DNA from: Bryobacter sp.
GTDB taxonomy: Bacteria > Acidobacteriota > Terriglobia > Bryobacterales > Bryobacteraceae
NCBI GenBank assembly: GCA_022843625.1
Contig: JALHNH010000006.1
Coordinates: 124,001 to 188,000, forward strand
Reading direction: 5' to 3'
DNA length: 64,000 nucleotides
A program made the translations under genes and the position numbers. Below are positions 53,980-63,216 of the stretch, piece after piece (position 1 is the first letter of the stretch; every line of letters begins with the position of its first letter). Under the pieces are notes generated by a model, which was given only the letters and a program-made list of their open reading frames with translations, ran no database searches and was not told where the DNA came from.

Positions 53980-55634
53980 TTCTTCTTTGCAGGGCGGCCC
54001 CACGGAATAGGCCCAGTGCGAGCGGGTGGAGCGAAACGCTTGCGAATCGCGGCCAGAGCCTTGTTGTTCTCCTCGATGCTGTATTCGAAGACCGCGCCCT
54101 CTTCGCGAAGCTTCGATTGCAGCTCTGCGATGTTGATGTCTTGCACCGCTACATTACCTTTTGCGGCCAGGGCTGCTGCGATACCAGCGGCGTGGCCGAT
54201 GATCATGTACTGCGGCTCCATGCGCATGCTGGCATAGGAGATGTGGCTTGAGGAGAAGCAGACGGGAACCAAGAGATTTGCTGCTTCGGCTTTCTTCGGA
54301 ATCACAATGCGGTAAGGGATTTGGTATGGCTGTACCTGCACCTGCACGTCGCCTTCGTTTTCCACAAAGCCGCGGTCATTGATGAAGCGTTGGATGTTGT
54401 GAGAATCAGAAGCGTAGCTGCCCATGCCGATCACGTCTGGCTTGGTGCGGTCTGTCTGCAGGTCTTTTTGTGTTGAGACAAAGTCGCTCACCATACGCCT
54501 GGCCTCGCGGATGTAGAGCTGATGTGGCCAGTGATTCGTATCGAGATACTCGTCCTTGGCCAGTCCGTAGGAACGCACTTCTTCCTGCAGCGGCTTGGGC
54601 ACTCGAGGGTCGTTGGCGAGGAAGTAATAGAAGCCCTGCTGGTAATCGATGTGATCTTTCCAGATGCGCTCACGCTCGGCGTAAGTCCCTTCCGGGTAGC
54701 CGTAGTTCTTGCCGATATAGTCGGTCGAAAACCCATTGCGATTATTGAGATCCACTTTGCCATTGGGGATGATGCGAAGCAGGCTCACTTCGTTGAAGGT
54801 CAGCGGGCGCCCCATATAAGGCGTCATGGCCTCCAGATAATTGGCCAGCAGTTCATAGCGTTTAGGGTCGTAGCCCACAGGCTTGGGCCAGAGCAGCCGA
54901 TTCGCGGCAACATTGGTTGCGATCACGCGAAAGTTATACGCCTGTATGCGCTTGTCCCCTTCACCAGGAGTTCCGCGCGGCTCTGTTGAAATCTCGGGTA
55001 ACACCTTACCATCCTTACCCCGAGCCGGCACATCCACTGCAAACTGATGGCTCTCGGTCACAGCACGAATGCCGGCCAGAGATTCGCCATAATCTTTGAT
55101 GCCCTCGCGGCCGTACGTATAGCTCACCTTGGCCTGCGCCATCAAATCGCCCTCGTAGCTGGTATCGGCAAAGAACCGCGCACGGAAGCGAGCCCCGTTT
55201 TCCGTGAGAATCTCTGTCACGCGATTCCCCTCCTTCACCACTCCGGTTTTCTCCTTCAGACGATGCCGCTCAAAAAGCGTTACCCCGGCCTCCTTGAGCA
55301 TCTCGCGAAAGATATCCTCAGCCACTTTGGGCTCTGGCATCCAGGAGAGTTCGTTCAGGTGACGGTCCATGCTGTACTTGCGCCCGGCCCGGTAATAAAA
55401 CTCCAAAGCCATCCCGCCAATCACTTCCTTCTTGCCGGTATCAGTGCCAGACAACCCGCCAGACACCATCCCGCCAATGTGATTGCGTGGCTCAAGCAGA
55501 GCCGTCTTAAGTCCATGCCTGGCAGCCGCCACCGCAGTCGCGACACCACCAGCCGTCCCACCATAAACAACAAAATCGAAGTTCTGTTGAGCAGCCGCCG
55601 TAATGGCGCAAGCCAATAAAAAAATGTAGCGCAT
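53976..55634 (-). CDS. secreted FAD-dependent oxidoreductase (PF12831-type)
   Basis: A 552-aa protein with a signal peptide (MRYIFLLACAITAAAQ). The FAD-binding start is FDFVVYGGTAGGVATAVAAARHGLKTALLEPRNHIGGMVSGGLSGT in outline, followed by RFFADTSYEGDLMAQ and a C-terminal HAAGIAAALAAKGNVAVQDI, typical of the FAD_oxidored family common in Planctomycetes, Bacteroidetes and Solibacter. The substrate is probably a sugar or plant-derived compound. Its ATG is 12 bp after the end of the receptor remnant, so it was once the second gene of a receptor operon. Confidence 0.85.
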   Translation of the reverse strand: MRYIFLLACAITAAAQQNFDFVVYGGTAGGVATAVAAARHGLKTALLEPRNHIGGMVSGGLSGTDTGKKEVIGGMALEFYYRAGRKYSMDRHLNELSWMPEPKVAEDIFREMLKEAGVTLFERHRLKEKTGVVKEGNRVTEILTENGARFRARFFADTSYEGDLMAQAKVSYTYGREGIKDYGESLAGIRAVTESHQFAVDVPARGKDGKVLPEISTEPRGTPGEGDKRIQAYNFRVIATNVAANRLLWPKPVGYDPKRYELLANYLEAMTPYMGRPLTFNEVSLLRIIPNGKVDLNNRNGFSTDYIGKNYGYPEGTYAERERIWKDHIDYQQGFYYFLANDPRVPKPLQEEVRSYGLAKDEYLDTNHWPHQLYIREARRMVSDFVSTQKDLQTDRTKPDVIGMGSYASDSHNIQRFINDRGFVENEGDVQVQVQPYQIPYRIVIPKKAEAANLLVPVCFSSSHISYASMRMEPQYMIIGHAAGIAAALAAKGNVAVQDINIAELQSKLREEGAVFEYSIEENNKALAAIRKRFAPPARTGPIPWGRPAKKN

Positions 55635-55646
55635 GTATTTGAATCC

Positions 55647-55828
55647 TTAGAAAGTAACGCGCAAGCCAAATTGCATGCGCCGCACGTCCAGGGCACCCCA
55701 AATGCATCTAAAGTTGGCATTGGTATTTACGCCAACAACATTGAGCGCAAAGTTGGTATCCGGGCCGTTCAAGTTAACGGTGTTAAGAGCATAAAACATT
55801 TCGCTTCGATTCTCGAGTCGAATCCGTT
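55647..55828 (-). pseudogene. 3' remnant of a TonB-dependent receptor
   Basis: About 60 codons read RIRLENRSEMFYALNTVN and end MQFGLRVTF, the standard last strands of Oar-like receptors (LEFFNALNxVNFNGPxT ... RxMQFGLRxxF). Everything upstream has been replaced by a transposase remnant on the other strand, so the receptor cannot be made. The same-strand FAD oxidoreductase follows 12 bp later. Confidence 0.8.
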
Positions 55829-55849
55829 CCTTTGTCGCCGGTAGGTTTG

Positions 55850-56516
55850 ATGAAGTTGCATGATGTGCTGTTGAAAGCAATGACAAAAAAGATCACCTGG
55901 TGGGAGGCGGCCGACATCATCGGGGTGACGGACCGAACGATGAGGCCATGGCGGGAGTGTTTGGAAGCGGGGGCTATTCTGGCTTGGTAGATCGGCACCA
56001 CTCCAAGCCAAACGACAGAACAGTACTTCGATCCGACCATCAGGCACTTTCACGAAAAGCTGGCCGAAAAGCATGCGATCAAGTTGAGCTACACGTTCGT
56101 GCAGAAGGCTTTGCAAGGAGCGGGCCTGGTGACGCGTAGATGCAAGCGCCGCAAGCATCGCCGGCGGCGTGAGCGGTGGCACCACGTGATCGCGATTCTA
56201 GATGACGCCACCAGCGAGATCCATTATGCGCAGTTGGTGGAAGAGACATCAACGCGGACGGTGATGGCGGGCTTGCGTGAGGTGATCGAGCGGCAAGGCC
56301 TGTTTTTTGCGCGCTCTACAGTAAGCGCGAAAGCCACTTCTTTGTGACTCCGCAAGAAGGAGAAAAGGTCGATAAACACAAGCTGACGCGAGTGGGTCGC
56401 GCGATGAAGAAGTTAAGTGTGCAGATGATTCCAGCCTATTCGCCGCAAGCACACGGTCGCAGTAAACGAAGCTTTGGCACTTGGCAAGGGCGTTTGCCGC
56501 AGGAGCTACAAACTAG
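55850..56516 (+). pseudogene. decayed ISNCY-family (IS1202-like) transposase
   Basis: Pieces of one transposase occur in changing frames. First MTKKITWWEAADIIGVTDRTM to a stop near 55988, then GYSGLVDRHHSKPNDRTV one frame on, then SYTFVQKALQGAGLVTRR through VILDDATSEIHYAQLVEE, and last VTPQEGEKVDKHKLTRVGRAMKKL with AYSPQAHGRSKRSFGTWQGRLPQEL. At least two frameshifts are seen, and the stretch that should hold the first catalytic Asp (HIDGS region, between RRRR and ERWHH at ~56170) is deleted. No terminal inverted repeats were recognised. Confidence 0.82.
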
Positions 56517-56531
56517 GAACAGGGGTCAACC

Positions 56532-57404
56532 TCACATAGCGGGCCGCAACCGTTCGCCTTCGATCGCCTTTTGCACCGCCTCCGTTGAGCCCGTTTCGAT
56601 CTCTTCGTAAGCCTCAACCCCAAGAGCAGAAATCGCAAACGTACCATTGTCCGTCTTGGTCACGTAGCCTTTTTCACGCAAATACCAAAGGGCAAACTCG
56701 AGATGCTCTTTCTCAATCCCGAGGACATCCTCAATCTCGCGAAGTTGGATAAACGGATTGTCCGGCTTGCGCAGACGCTTACGGTACATCACCGCCAGAG
56801 CCATCGTCCGCTTGCGGCGCTCCGCCCCTGTGCCGTCTGCTTCCTTTTGATTTCGGAATACATCCCACGTCTGCTTTCGCTTGGCGCTGCGCATTACGTC
56901 GTAGGCAGCCCGCTTCTCAAGGTCGCTCAGCGTCTGATAAGCCTCAAGCAGGCGCTGAAATTTCCCCTCGTCCCCGGTCTCCTTGTGGTCCGGATGGTAG
57001 CGCTGGGCCAGCATTCGGTAAACGCGGTGGATCGTCTCCGAGTCTGCCTTCGGATTTACCTGCAGCACCTCATATAGATCCTCGTCTCGATCCACATTCG
57101 ATTCGCCATTCTCGCCGGCCTTTTCTGCTTCAATCCCCGCCTGGTACGTTTTCTTGCCCGTAACGTTCATCCAGCAAACGACGCCATTCCAGAGCTCGGT
57201 ACCGCCTTTGGCCGTGGGGATCTCAATCTGTACAGCCATCCCGAGCGGCAAAGCCTTCAATACCTCGACGCACAAACCCGCTTCACTACGATTGATCAAT
57301 GTCGCGTCCAGGCGTGCCGCAAAGCGGCTGCCGGGTTCTGTAACAACAACAATGTTGCCGGTATCGGACTTGCGCTCAGTGCCTTTTCGCCTTTTCTCGA
57401 CCAT
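56532..57404 (-). CDS. PilZ - J-domain - winged-helix fusion protein
   Basis: A 290-aa protein with three parts. Residues ~15-92 look like a PilZ domain (SRFAARLDATLINRSEAGLCVEV with NxSxxG, then NGVVCWMN ... AGIEAE). Residues ~108-170 are a J domain with HPD at 137-139 (YEVLQVNPKADSETIHRVYRMLAQRYHPDHK ... YQTLSDLEKRAAYD). Residues ~225-285 resemble a winged helix (FIQLREIEDVLGIEKEHLEFALWYLREKGYVTKTDNGTFAIS). A c-di-GMP-responsive co-chaperone or adaptor for DnaK is a possible role. The frame runs to 57470, but ATG 57404 starts MVEKRRKGTERK, the likely N-terminus. Confidence 0.78.
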   Translation of the reverse strand: MVEKRRKGTERKSDTGNIVVVTEPGSRFAARLDATLINRSEAGLCVEVLKALPLGMAVQIEIPTAKGGTELWNGVVCWMNVTGKKTYQAGIEAEKAGENGESNVDRDEDLYEVLQVNPKADSETIHRVYRMLAQRYHPDHKETGDEGKFQRLLEAYQTLSDLEKRAAYDVMRSAKRKQTWDVFRNQKEADGTGAERRKRTMALAVMYRKRLRKPDNPFIQLREIEDVLGIEKEHLEFALWYLREKGYVTKTDNGTFAISALGVEAYEEIETGSTEAVQKAIEGERLRPAM

Positions 57405-57480
57405 ATTCGGCCTTATCGACAGAACTAAAGCAAATCTACAGGTCGAATGGCTGAAGGGAAGTAGAATCAAACAAAAGCGA

Positions 57481-58521
57481 ATGTCATTGCCTCACCGTCT
57501 TGCCTCTCTCGACATCTTTCGGGGTATCACAATCGCCACCATGATTCTGGTAAACAGCCCTGGATCCTGGAGCCATATCTACCCCCCGCTCGCTCACGCC
57601 GAGTGGCACGGGTTCACCCCCACAGACATGGTTTTTCCTTTCTTTTTATGGATTTCCGGCGTAGCCATGACCCTCTCGTTTGCCCGCCGCAAGTCCGACG
57701 GTGCCGGCCGCACCAACCTGCTCCTCCATGCAGCTCGCCGCAGTGCAACCATCTTCGCCATCGGCCTTCTCTTCAATCTCATCCCCCAATTTGACTTCGC
57801 TCACGTTCGTATTCCTGGAGTACTGCAGCGAATCGGTATTTGCTATTTCTTCGCTACCTTGATCTATCTATACTCCTCACGACGCGGTCAGATCGCCTTA
57901 GCCATTGGGCTACTGGCCGCCTACACAGGCGTCATGTTCTTCTATCCTTTCCCTGGCGCCACAGCAGACCGATGGAGCATCGATTCGAGTGCCGCCCGTT
58001 ACCTTGACGGGATTCTGCTGGAAGGTCACATGTGGAGCAAGACCAAAGTCTGGGACCCTGAAGGCGCACTTTCAACGATCCCCGCCATTGTTACCGTCCT
58101 CTGCGGAATTCTCGCCACACAGTATTTGAAGTCAGGGGTAGTCCTGGCAGCCACCGGCCTGCTCATGAGTCTGGTGATCCCGATCAACAAAAGCCTCTGG
58201 ACCCCCAGCTTTGTCCTCGTCATGGCTGGCTTTGCCTCCATCACCTTTGGAGTGTTGCAATGGTGGATCGATCAGAAAGGAAACCGCACCGGCTGGAAGT
58301 TTTTCGAAATCTACGGTACGAACGCGATCGTTTCCTTTGTTCTGTCTGGTGCCATCGCACGTATCCTCGGAATGACCGGGGCAGGCAAAACAATCTATGA
58401 TCAGCTCTGCATCATTGCTTCACCGATCAATGCATCCATGCTCTACGCAATCCTGAACGTCGCTGCCTGCTTCAGCGTGGTGTATCTGATCTACCGGAAG
58501 CGTATTCTGATCCGCCTCTAA
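57481..58521 (+). CDS. HGSNAT/DUF5009-like membrane acyltransferase
   Basis: A 346-aa multi-span protein. RLASLDIFRGITIATMILVN, the His in LAHAEWHGFTPTDMVFPFFLWISGVAM and RRSATIFAIGLLFN match the family of heparan-alpha-glucosaminide N-acetyltransferase and NagX. These move acetyl groups from cytoplasmic acetyl-CoA to amino sugars outside. ATG 57481 is used; the ORF upstream to 57154 is antisense to the PilZ gene. Its last 50 bp overlap the 3' end of the convergent MFS gene. Confidence 0.85.
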   Translation: MSLPHRLASLDIFRGITIATMILVNSPGSWSHIYPPLAHAEWHGFTPTDMVFPFFLWISGVAMTLSFARRKSDGAGRTNLLLHAARRSATIFAIGLLFNLIPQFDFAHVRIPGVLQRIGICYFFATLIYLYSSRRGQIALAIGLLAAYTGVMFFYPFPGATADRWSIDSSAARYLDGILLEGHMWSKTKVWDPEGALSTIPAIVTVLCGILATQYLKSGVVLAATGLLMSLVIPINKSLWTPSFVLVMAGFASITFGVLQWWIDQKGNRTGWKFFEIYGTNAIVSFVLSGAIARILGMTGAGKTIYDQLCIIASPINASMLYAILNVAACFSVVYLIYRKRILIRL

Positions 58522-59683
58522 GCCAATACCAAAGCGCGAATCCAAAAACCGGGCATGCCGTTGCCACCCGAAAGGCAACTTCGTAATTCCTTTGATCAAA
58601 ATAGCCACCAAATATGGGGGCAGTGATGGCTGTCAGCGCCGAAAAGCTGCCGGCACCAAGCCCCGCGATCAAACCAGCGCGGCCATTACCAAAAACACTG
58701 GTCGCATAAGCAATTCCACCCACGATAAAGCTGCCGGTGACAAACATGGCCAAAAACAACTCAGCCATGAACCAGGACAAACTCGTGATCGATGTCGCCA
58801 TTGCCAGCGGCAAACTGAGAAAGAGTCCGATCAGGAAAGCCCGGCGGCAGGCTTCTTCCACTCGAATGCCGCGCTTGACCAGACGGTCAATCCACCAACC
58901 CCAAAAGAAATAACCACATTCCCAACCGAGCGGGGGGATCCACAGCACCGTACCCAATTCCCGCTGGCTCAAATAAAAAACCTGCGACAGGTAAAGCCCA
59001 GCCATATAAAGAATGAACCCAAGTGGTACGGCCCCAAGCGCATAGGCGGCGACAAAGGCAATCACCCGCCGATCCCGCCATACAAAGTCTGTACTTTCCA
59101 CCTTGGGAGTCATCGCCAGGTCCGGCCGCTTGCAAAGCCCCCACCACCACACCAGCCAAACGATTCCAGTAGCTCCAGTAATCCAGAAGGCCATCCGCCA
59201 GCCGTAGGCAAGCGCAATCGGAGTCACAATGAACGGCGTCAGAATCGCACCCAATGACCCGCCCGAATAACTTAAAGCGATCCCGCGAGACCGCCTCTCC
59301 GGCTCAAGCGTCTGCATCACGGTTCTAAGGGCGCCAGGAAAGGTCGCCCCCTCGCAAAACCCCAGTCCTGTGCGTAAAATTCCAAAACTCAAAAGCCCGC
59401 CAGCCAGGCCATGCAAGGCGCTTGCAATACTCCATCCCGCCACCGCCAGCGTCATCCCCTTCTTGACGCCCAGACGATCCAGCAGCATCCCCCACAGTGG
59501 ATTACCCAACATGTAGGCGTAAGAAAACGCGGCGACAATCCAGCCGTACTCGCGTCCGGTGAGGCCTGTTTCTTTCTGAATTGTAGGAATCAGGACGGCG
59601 ATGGCATTACGGTCGATATAGCTGATGGTAGAAACCAGCATCATCGCCAGTGCCGGCGTCCACACTCTGGCTAGCTGCGACAA
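58472..59683 (-). CDS. MFS transporter (hexuronate/ACS family)
   Basis: A 403-aa 12-helix carrier. TISYIDRNAIAVLIPTIQKETGLTGREYGWIVAAFSYAY and LLDRLGVKKGMTLAVAGWS (motif A region) and FCEGATFPGALRTVMQTLEPERRSRGIAL match the anion:cation symporter family (ExuT, GudP). The substrate is likely a hexuronate or related sugar acid. Convergent overlap of 50 bp with the acyltransferase gene. Confidence 0.87.
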   Translation of the reverse strand: MSQLARVWTPALAMMLVSTISYIDRNAIAVLIPTIQKETGLTGREYGWIVAAFSYAYMLGNPLWGMLLDRLGVKKGMTLAVAGWSIASALHGLAGGLLSFGILRTGLGFCEGATFPGALRTVMQTLEPERRSRGIALSYSGGSLGAILTPFIVTPIALAYGWRMAFWITGATGIVWLVWWWGLCKRPDLAMTPKVESTDFVWRDRRVIAFVAAYALGAVPLGFILYMAGLYLSQVFYLSQRELGTVLWIPPLGWECGYFFWGWWIDRLVKRGIRVEEACRRAFLIGLFLSLPLAMATSITSLSWFMAELFLAMFVTGSFIVGGIAYATSVFGNGRAGLIAGLGAGSFSALTAITAPIFGGYFDQRNYEVAFRVATACPVFGFALWYWLRGGSEYASGRSDTPR

Positions 59684-59771
59684 TCTTCGATTCTATCCGC
59701 TTCATCCTGTGATTCCGCCGTTTCGTCGGAAATTCTCCCACTCGATTGCCGGGTGCCTGCAAACTCGAACC

Positions 59772-60458
59772 ATGAAGCCAAGCAACATCCTCCTCATCGC
59801 AGCCGCCATCCTGTCCTTCTCGATCACGGCTTTGCATAGCCAAGAACGTTTTGATCTTCTCGTTCGAGGCGACTTCTTCGCCGGTTTTGCCGGAAACGTC
59901 GAAGCCCTCGAACGTGCCATGAAGCTTACCGAAGAAAAGCTCAAAGAAAACCCGAATCACGCGGAAGCACTCGTCTGGCATGGCTCTGGCCTCTTTTACC
60001 AATCGGGCCAGCTGATGAGCAAGAAAGACTTTGCCAAAGGTATGGAGCTTTATGGGCGCGGCATCGCTGAAATGAACAAGGCCGTGGAACTGGAGCCCAA
60101 GAACATCGGCGTTCGTATTCCTCGCGGCGCTGTCCTTTCGGCAGGCGCAAGAAACATGCCAGCGGAGATGGCAAAACCTCTCTTCCTTTCTGTAATCGAT
60201 GACTACTACACTGTTTATCAGATGCAGGAGAAATATCTCGACAAGATCGGGACGCACCCCAGAGGCGAACTCCTTTTTGGTCTCGCCGACAGTTTCAGCC
60301 GGATTGGTGCAACCGCAAAAGCCGACCACTTCTTTGCTGAGATACAAAAGTCCCTCCCAAATAGTGCCTACTCCAGGCGTGCCGACAAGTGGTTTGAAAC
60401 CAAACAACCCCTCCCTGCTGCGCAGGCCAACTGCATTGGCTGCCACACTACAAAGTAG
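59772..60458 (+). CDS. exported TPR protein with C-terminal CxxCH
   Basis: A 228-aa protein with a signal peptide (MKPSNILLIAAAILSFSITALHS), TPR-like helices (KLTEEKLKENPNHAEALVWHGSGLFYQSG; GIAEMNKAVELEPKNIGVRIPRG; GLADSFSRIGATAKADHFFAEIQKSLP) and a final ANCIGCHTTK. The CxxCH could bind one c-type heme, although it is only 4 residues from the end. ATG 59772 gives the signal peptide; the earlier in-frame start overlaps the MFS gene start. The histidine kinase gene follows 3 bp later. Confidence 0.75.
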   Translation: MKPSNILLIAAAILSFSITALHSQERFDLLVRGDFFAGFAGNVEALERAMKLTEEKLKENPNHAEALVWHGSGLFYQSGQLMSKKDFAKGMELYGRGIAEMNKAVELEPKNIGVRIPRGAVLSAGARNMPAEMAKPLFLSVIDDYYTVYQMQEKYLDKIGTHPRGELLFGLADSFSRIGATAKADHFFAEIQKSLPNSAYSRRADKWFETKQPLPAAQANCIGCHTTK

Positions 60459-60461
60459 TTC

Positions 60462-61486
60462 ATGCGTCAGCTATCCCAACTTCTGTTAATCAACCTGGGG
60501 ATCGCATTGGTGATCGTCCTGATTACCAGCTCCAGTATCCGCAATCCCAGGCTCGAGACTTTGCTCGTGCCTGGGATCATTTCCCTTTCCTACTCGACAG
60601 TGATCGGAATCTCGTCCTGGTGGATCTTACCTAAACTGGGACCCCGCTTTGCCAAGGATCCTTTCCTGCGATGGGTTCAATTGCTTGCCTCATTGACAGC
60701 CATTTCCATAGTTGGCGGGAGCGCTGCCTTTCTGCTCATGGTGTATCAGCCAATCTGGTCGATCCGAATAGACTATGTTCCGTCGATGATTCTTTGCTTG
60801 ACCTTTACACTTACGATTGGTTCGATTACTTATCTGGTGGAGGAGGCCCGGTACCGGGTGCAAGCAGCAAGTCTTGAGTTAAAAACGCGCGAGCTGGAGC
60901 GTGAAAGAGCGCTTAAGTCAGCCGCCGATGCAAAGTTGCAAAGCCTCGAATCGAGAATTCACCCTCACTTCCTGTTCAACACCCTCAACTCTATATCGAG
61001 CCTCGTGCGTTCAAACCCGGCAGAGGCTGAAGCTCTGATCGAGCGCCTCGCTGCACTCCTGCGCTTCTCGCTCGACCGCCACGGCAATCTTGTAACCCTC
61101 GCCGACGAGCTCCAGATCACTCGTGACTATCTCGAAATCGAAAAGGCACGCTTCGAAGAAAGACTACGCTACACCTTCGAGATTCCTGAAGAGCTGCTCA
61201 CCGCAATGGTCCCCGCGATGTCCGTGCAGACCTTGGCCGAGAATAGCGTCAAATATGCCGTGGGCGCGCAGCGCCAGGGGGCGGAGATCTACATTCGCGC
61301 CCGTCGCAAGGGCAAAGAAATTCTGCTCGAAGTCCGCGATACCGGCCCCGGCTTCTCGCCCGACAGCCTGCCTTCCGGGCACGGCCTCGACACCCTCAGG
61401 CAGCGCCTCGATTCCCATTTCGGAGAGGCTGCTTCGCTCTCCACCCGCAGGTTGGACCCAGGTATGGAGGTCGCCTTCCGCATCCC

Positions 61487-61493
<7 letters not shown>
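60462..61493 (+). CDS. LytS/YehU-type sensor histidine kinase
   Basis: A 343-aa kinase with four N-terminal membrane helices (~8-125), a short coiled coil (~130-160: EEARYRVQAASLELKTRELERERALK), the His_kinase domain SRIHPHFLFNTLNSISSLV (His169 probably phosphorylated) and an HATPase domain (QTLAENSVKYAVG, VRDTGPGFSPDSLPSGHGLDTLRQRL). It has no extra sensor domain, so the signal is probably membrane-derived. It overlaps its response regulator gene by 7 bp. Confidence 0.92.
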
Positions 61494-62242
<749 letters not shown>

Positions 62243-62289
62243 ATGAGGAAAACCTCACATAGCTATGGCCGTAGCTTCTGGCAGCTGCA

Positions 62290-63201
62290 ATGAGCTATCT
62301 TCGCGGTTGTCTTGTCATGCTGGCTGTCCTGGCCGGCTGTTACTACTTTGAAATGCGCCAGCTCGAAAGGCTGGCGCTTCCTTACACGAAGTGGCTGGCA
62401 CTGGGGCTGGCTGTGATTGTGGCTTTGCTCGCCGGGTCTGTCGATGAGCTGATTGCCATGCACTTCCGGCGGGGGCAGATCGCTGCACTGGTTGAGAACG
62501 AACGCATCGAAATCAGTGGCCGGCTGAGACCGTTGGGAGACCTGGTGGGGTCGCCGGTAAGTGGGCGGCGCGTGCTGATGTTTGAGTATTTGTGGGATGA
62601 ATTGCTATTTTCAACAGGCGAGCGCCAGCAGGCTTCGGGAATGATTCGTGGTATTGCGATGGCCCCTTGCGAGCTACTGACCCCCAAGGGTGCTTTGCGA
62701 ATCGAAGGGTTTGCCAACCTGGAGCATTTTGAAGAAGCCACTCTTGATTCAGCCGAAGCTATGCCCAGGATGGAAGAGTTTCTGAAACGCAAGGAGTGGA
62801 AGGCGGTATCGGGAGGAAACATCGTTGAGTCCATCAAATTGCTGGATGCTCCAATGGGAATAGAAGGCGGGTCTCAGCATTTACTGAATGCAGCGGCGGT
62901 AGCGAAGGTAGAGAACGGTGGGCTAACGAAGTTTCGATGGAGGCTTACTGAAACGGTCGTGGTACCTGGGGTTGAGGTAACCGTAAAGGGCGAGTATCGA
63001 TCAAACCCGCCCAGGATTCAGGTTGGGCGCGAAGGGCTGCAGGTTAGCAATGAAATGAGGCCAGGCTCCGCAGCAGTGGTTGCTGGAGAGAACCTGACGC
63101 GGCAGTGGATCGGCGTGGGCGTCTTTATTGCAATCGCAGCATTGAGCCACCTCTTTGTTTACAAATGGCTCAGCTCCATACTTCAGATGAGTTCAGAATA
63201 A
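62290..63201 (+). CDS. GIDE/BAM-like membrane protein
   Basis: A 303-aa protein with two N-terminal membrane segments (~3-20, ~33-50), a central domain and a C-terminal helix (~278-297). The centre reads ISGRLRPLGDLVGSPVSGRRVLMFEY, later ALRIEGFANLEHF, and near the end ETVVVPGVEVTVKGEY. This is the pattern of bacterial GIDE-domain proteins, relatives of the membrane-side domain in mitochondrial MUL1, here without a RING finger. Function unknown. Same direction as the LytTR pair, 47 bp downstream. Confidence 0.55.
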   Translation: MSYLRGCLVMLAVLAGCYYFEMRQLERLALPYTKWLALGLAVIVALLAGSVDELIAMHFRRGQIAALVENERIEISGRLRPLGDLVGSPVSGRRVLMFEYLWDELLFSTGERQQASGMIRGIAMAPCELLTPKGALRIEGFANLEHFEEATLDSAEAMPRMEEFLKRKEWKAVSGGNIVESIKLLDAPMGIEGGSQHLLNAAAVAKVENGGLTKFRWRLTETVVVPGVEVTVKGEYRSNPPRIQVGREGLQVSNEMRPGSAAVVAGENLTRQWIGVGVFIAIAALSHLFVYKWLSSILQMSSE

Positions 63202-63216
63202 AGCCTTGGTAGACAG

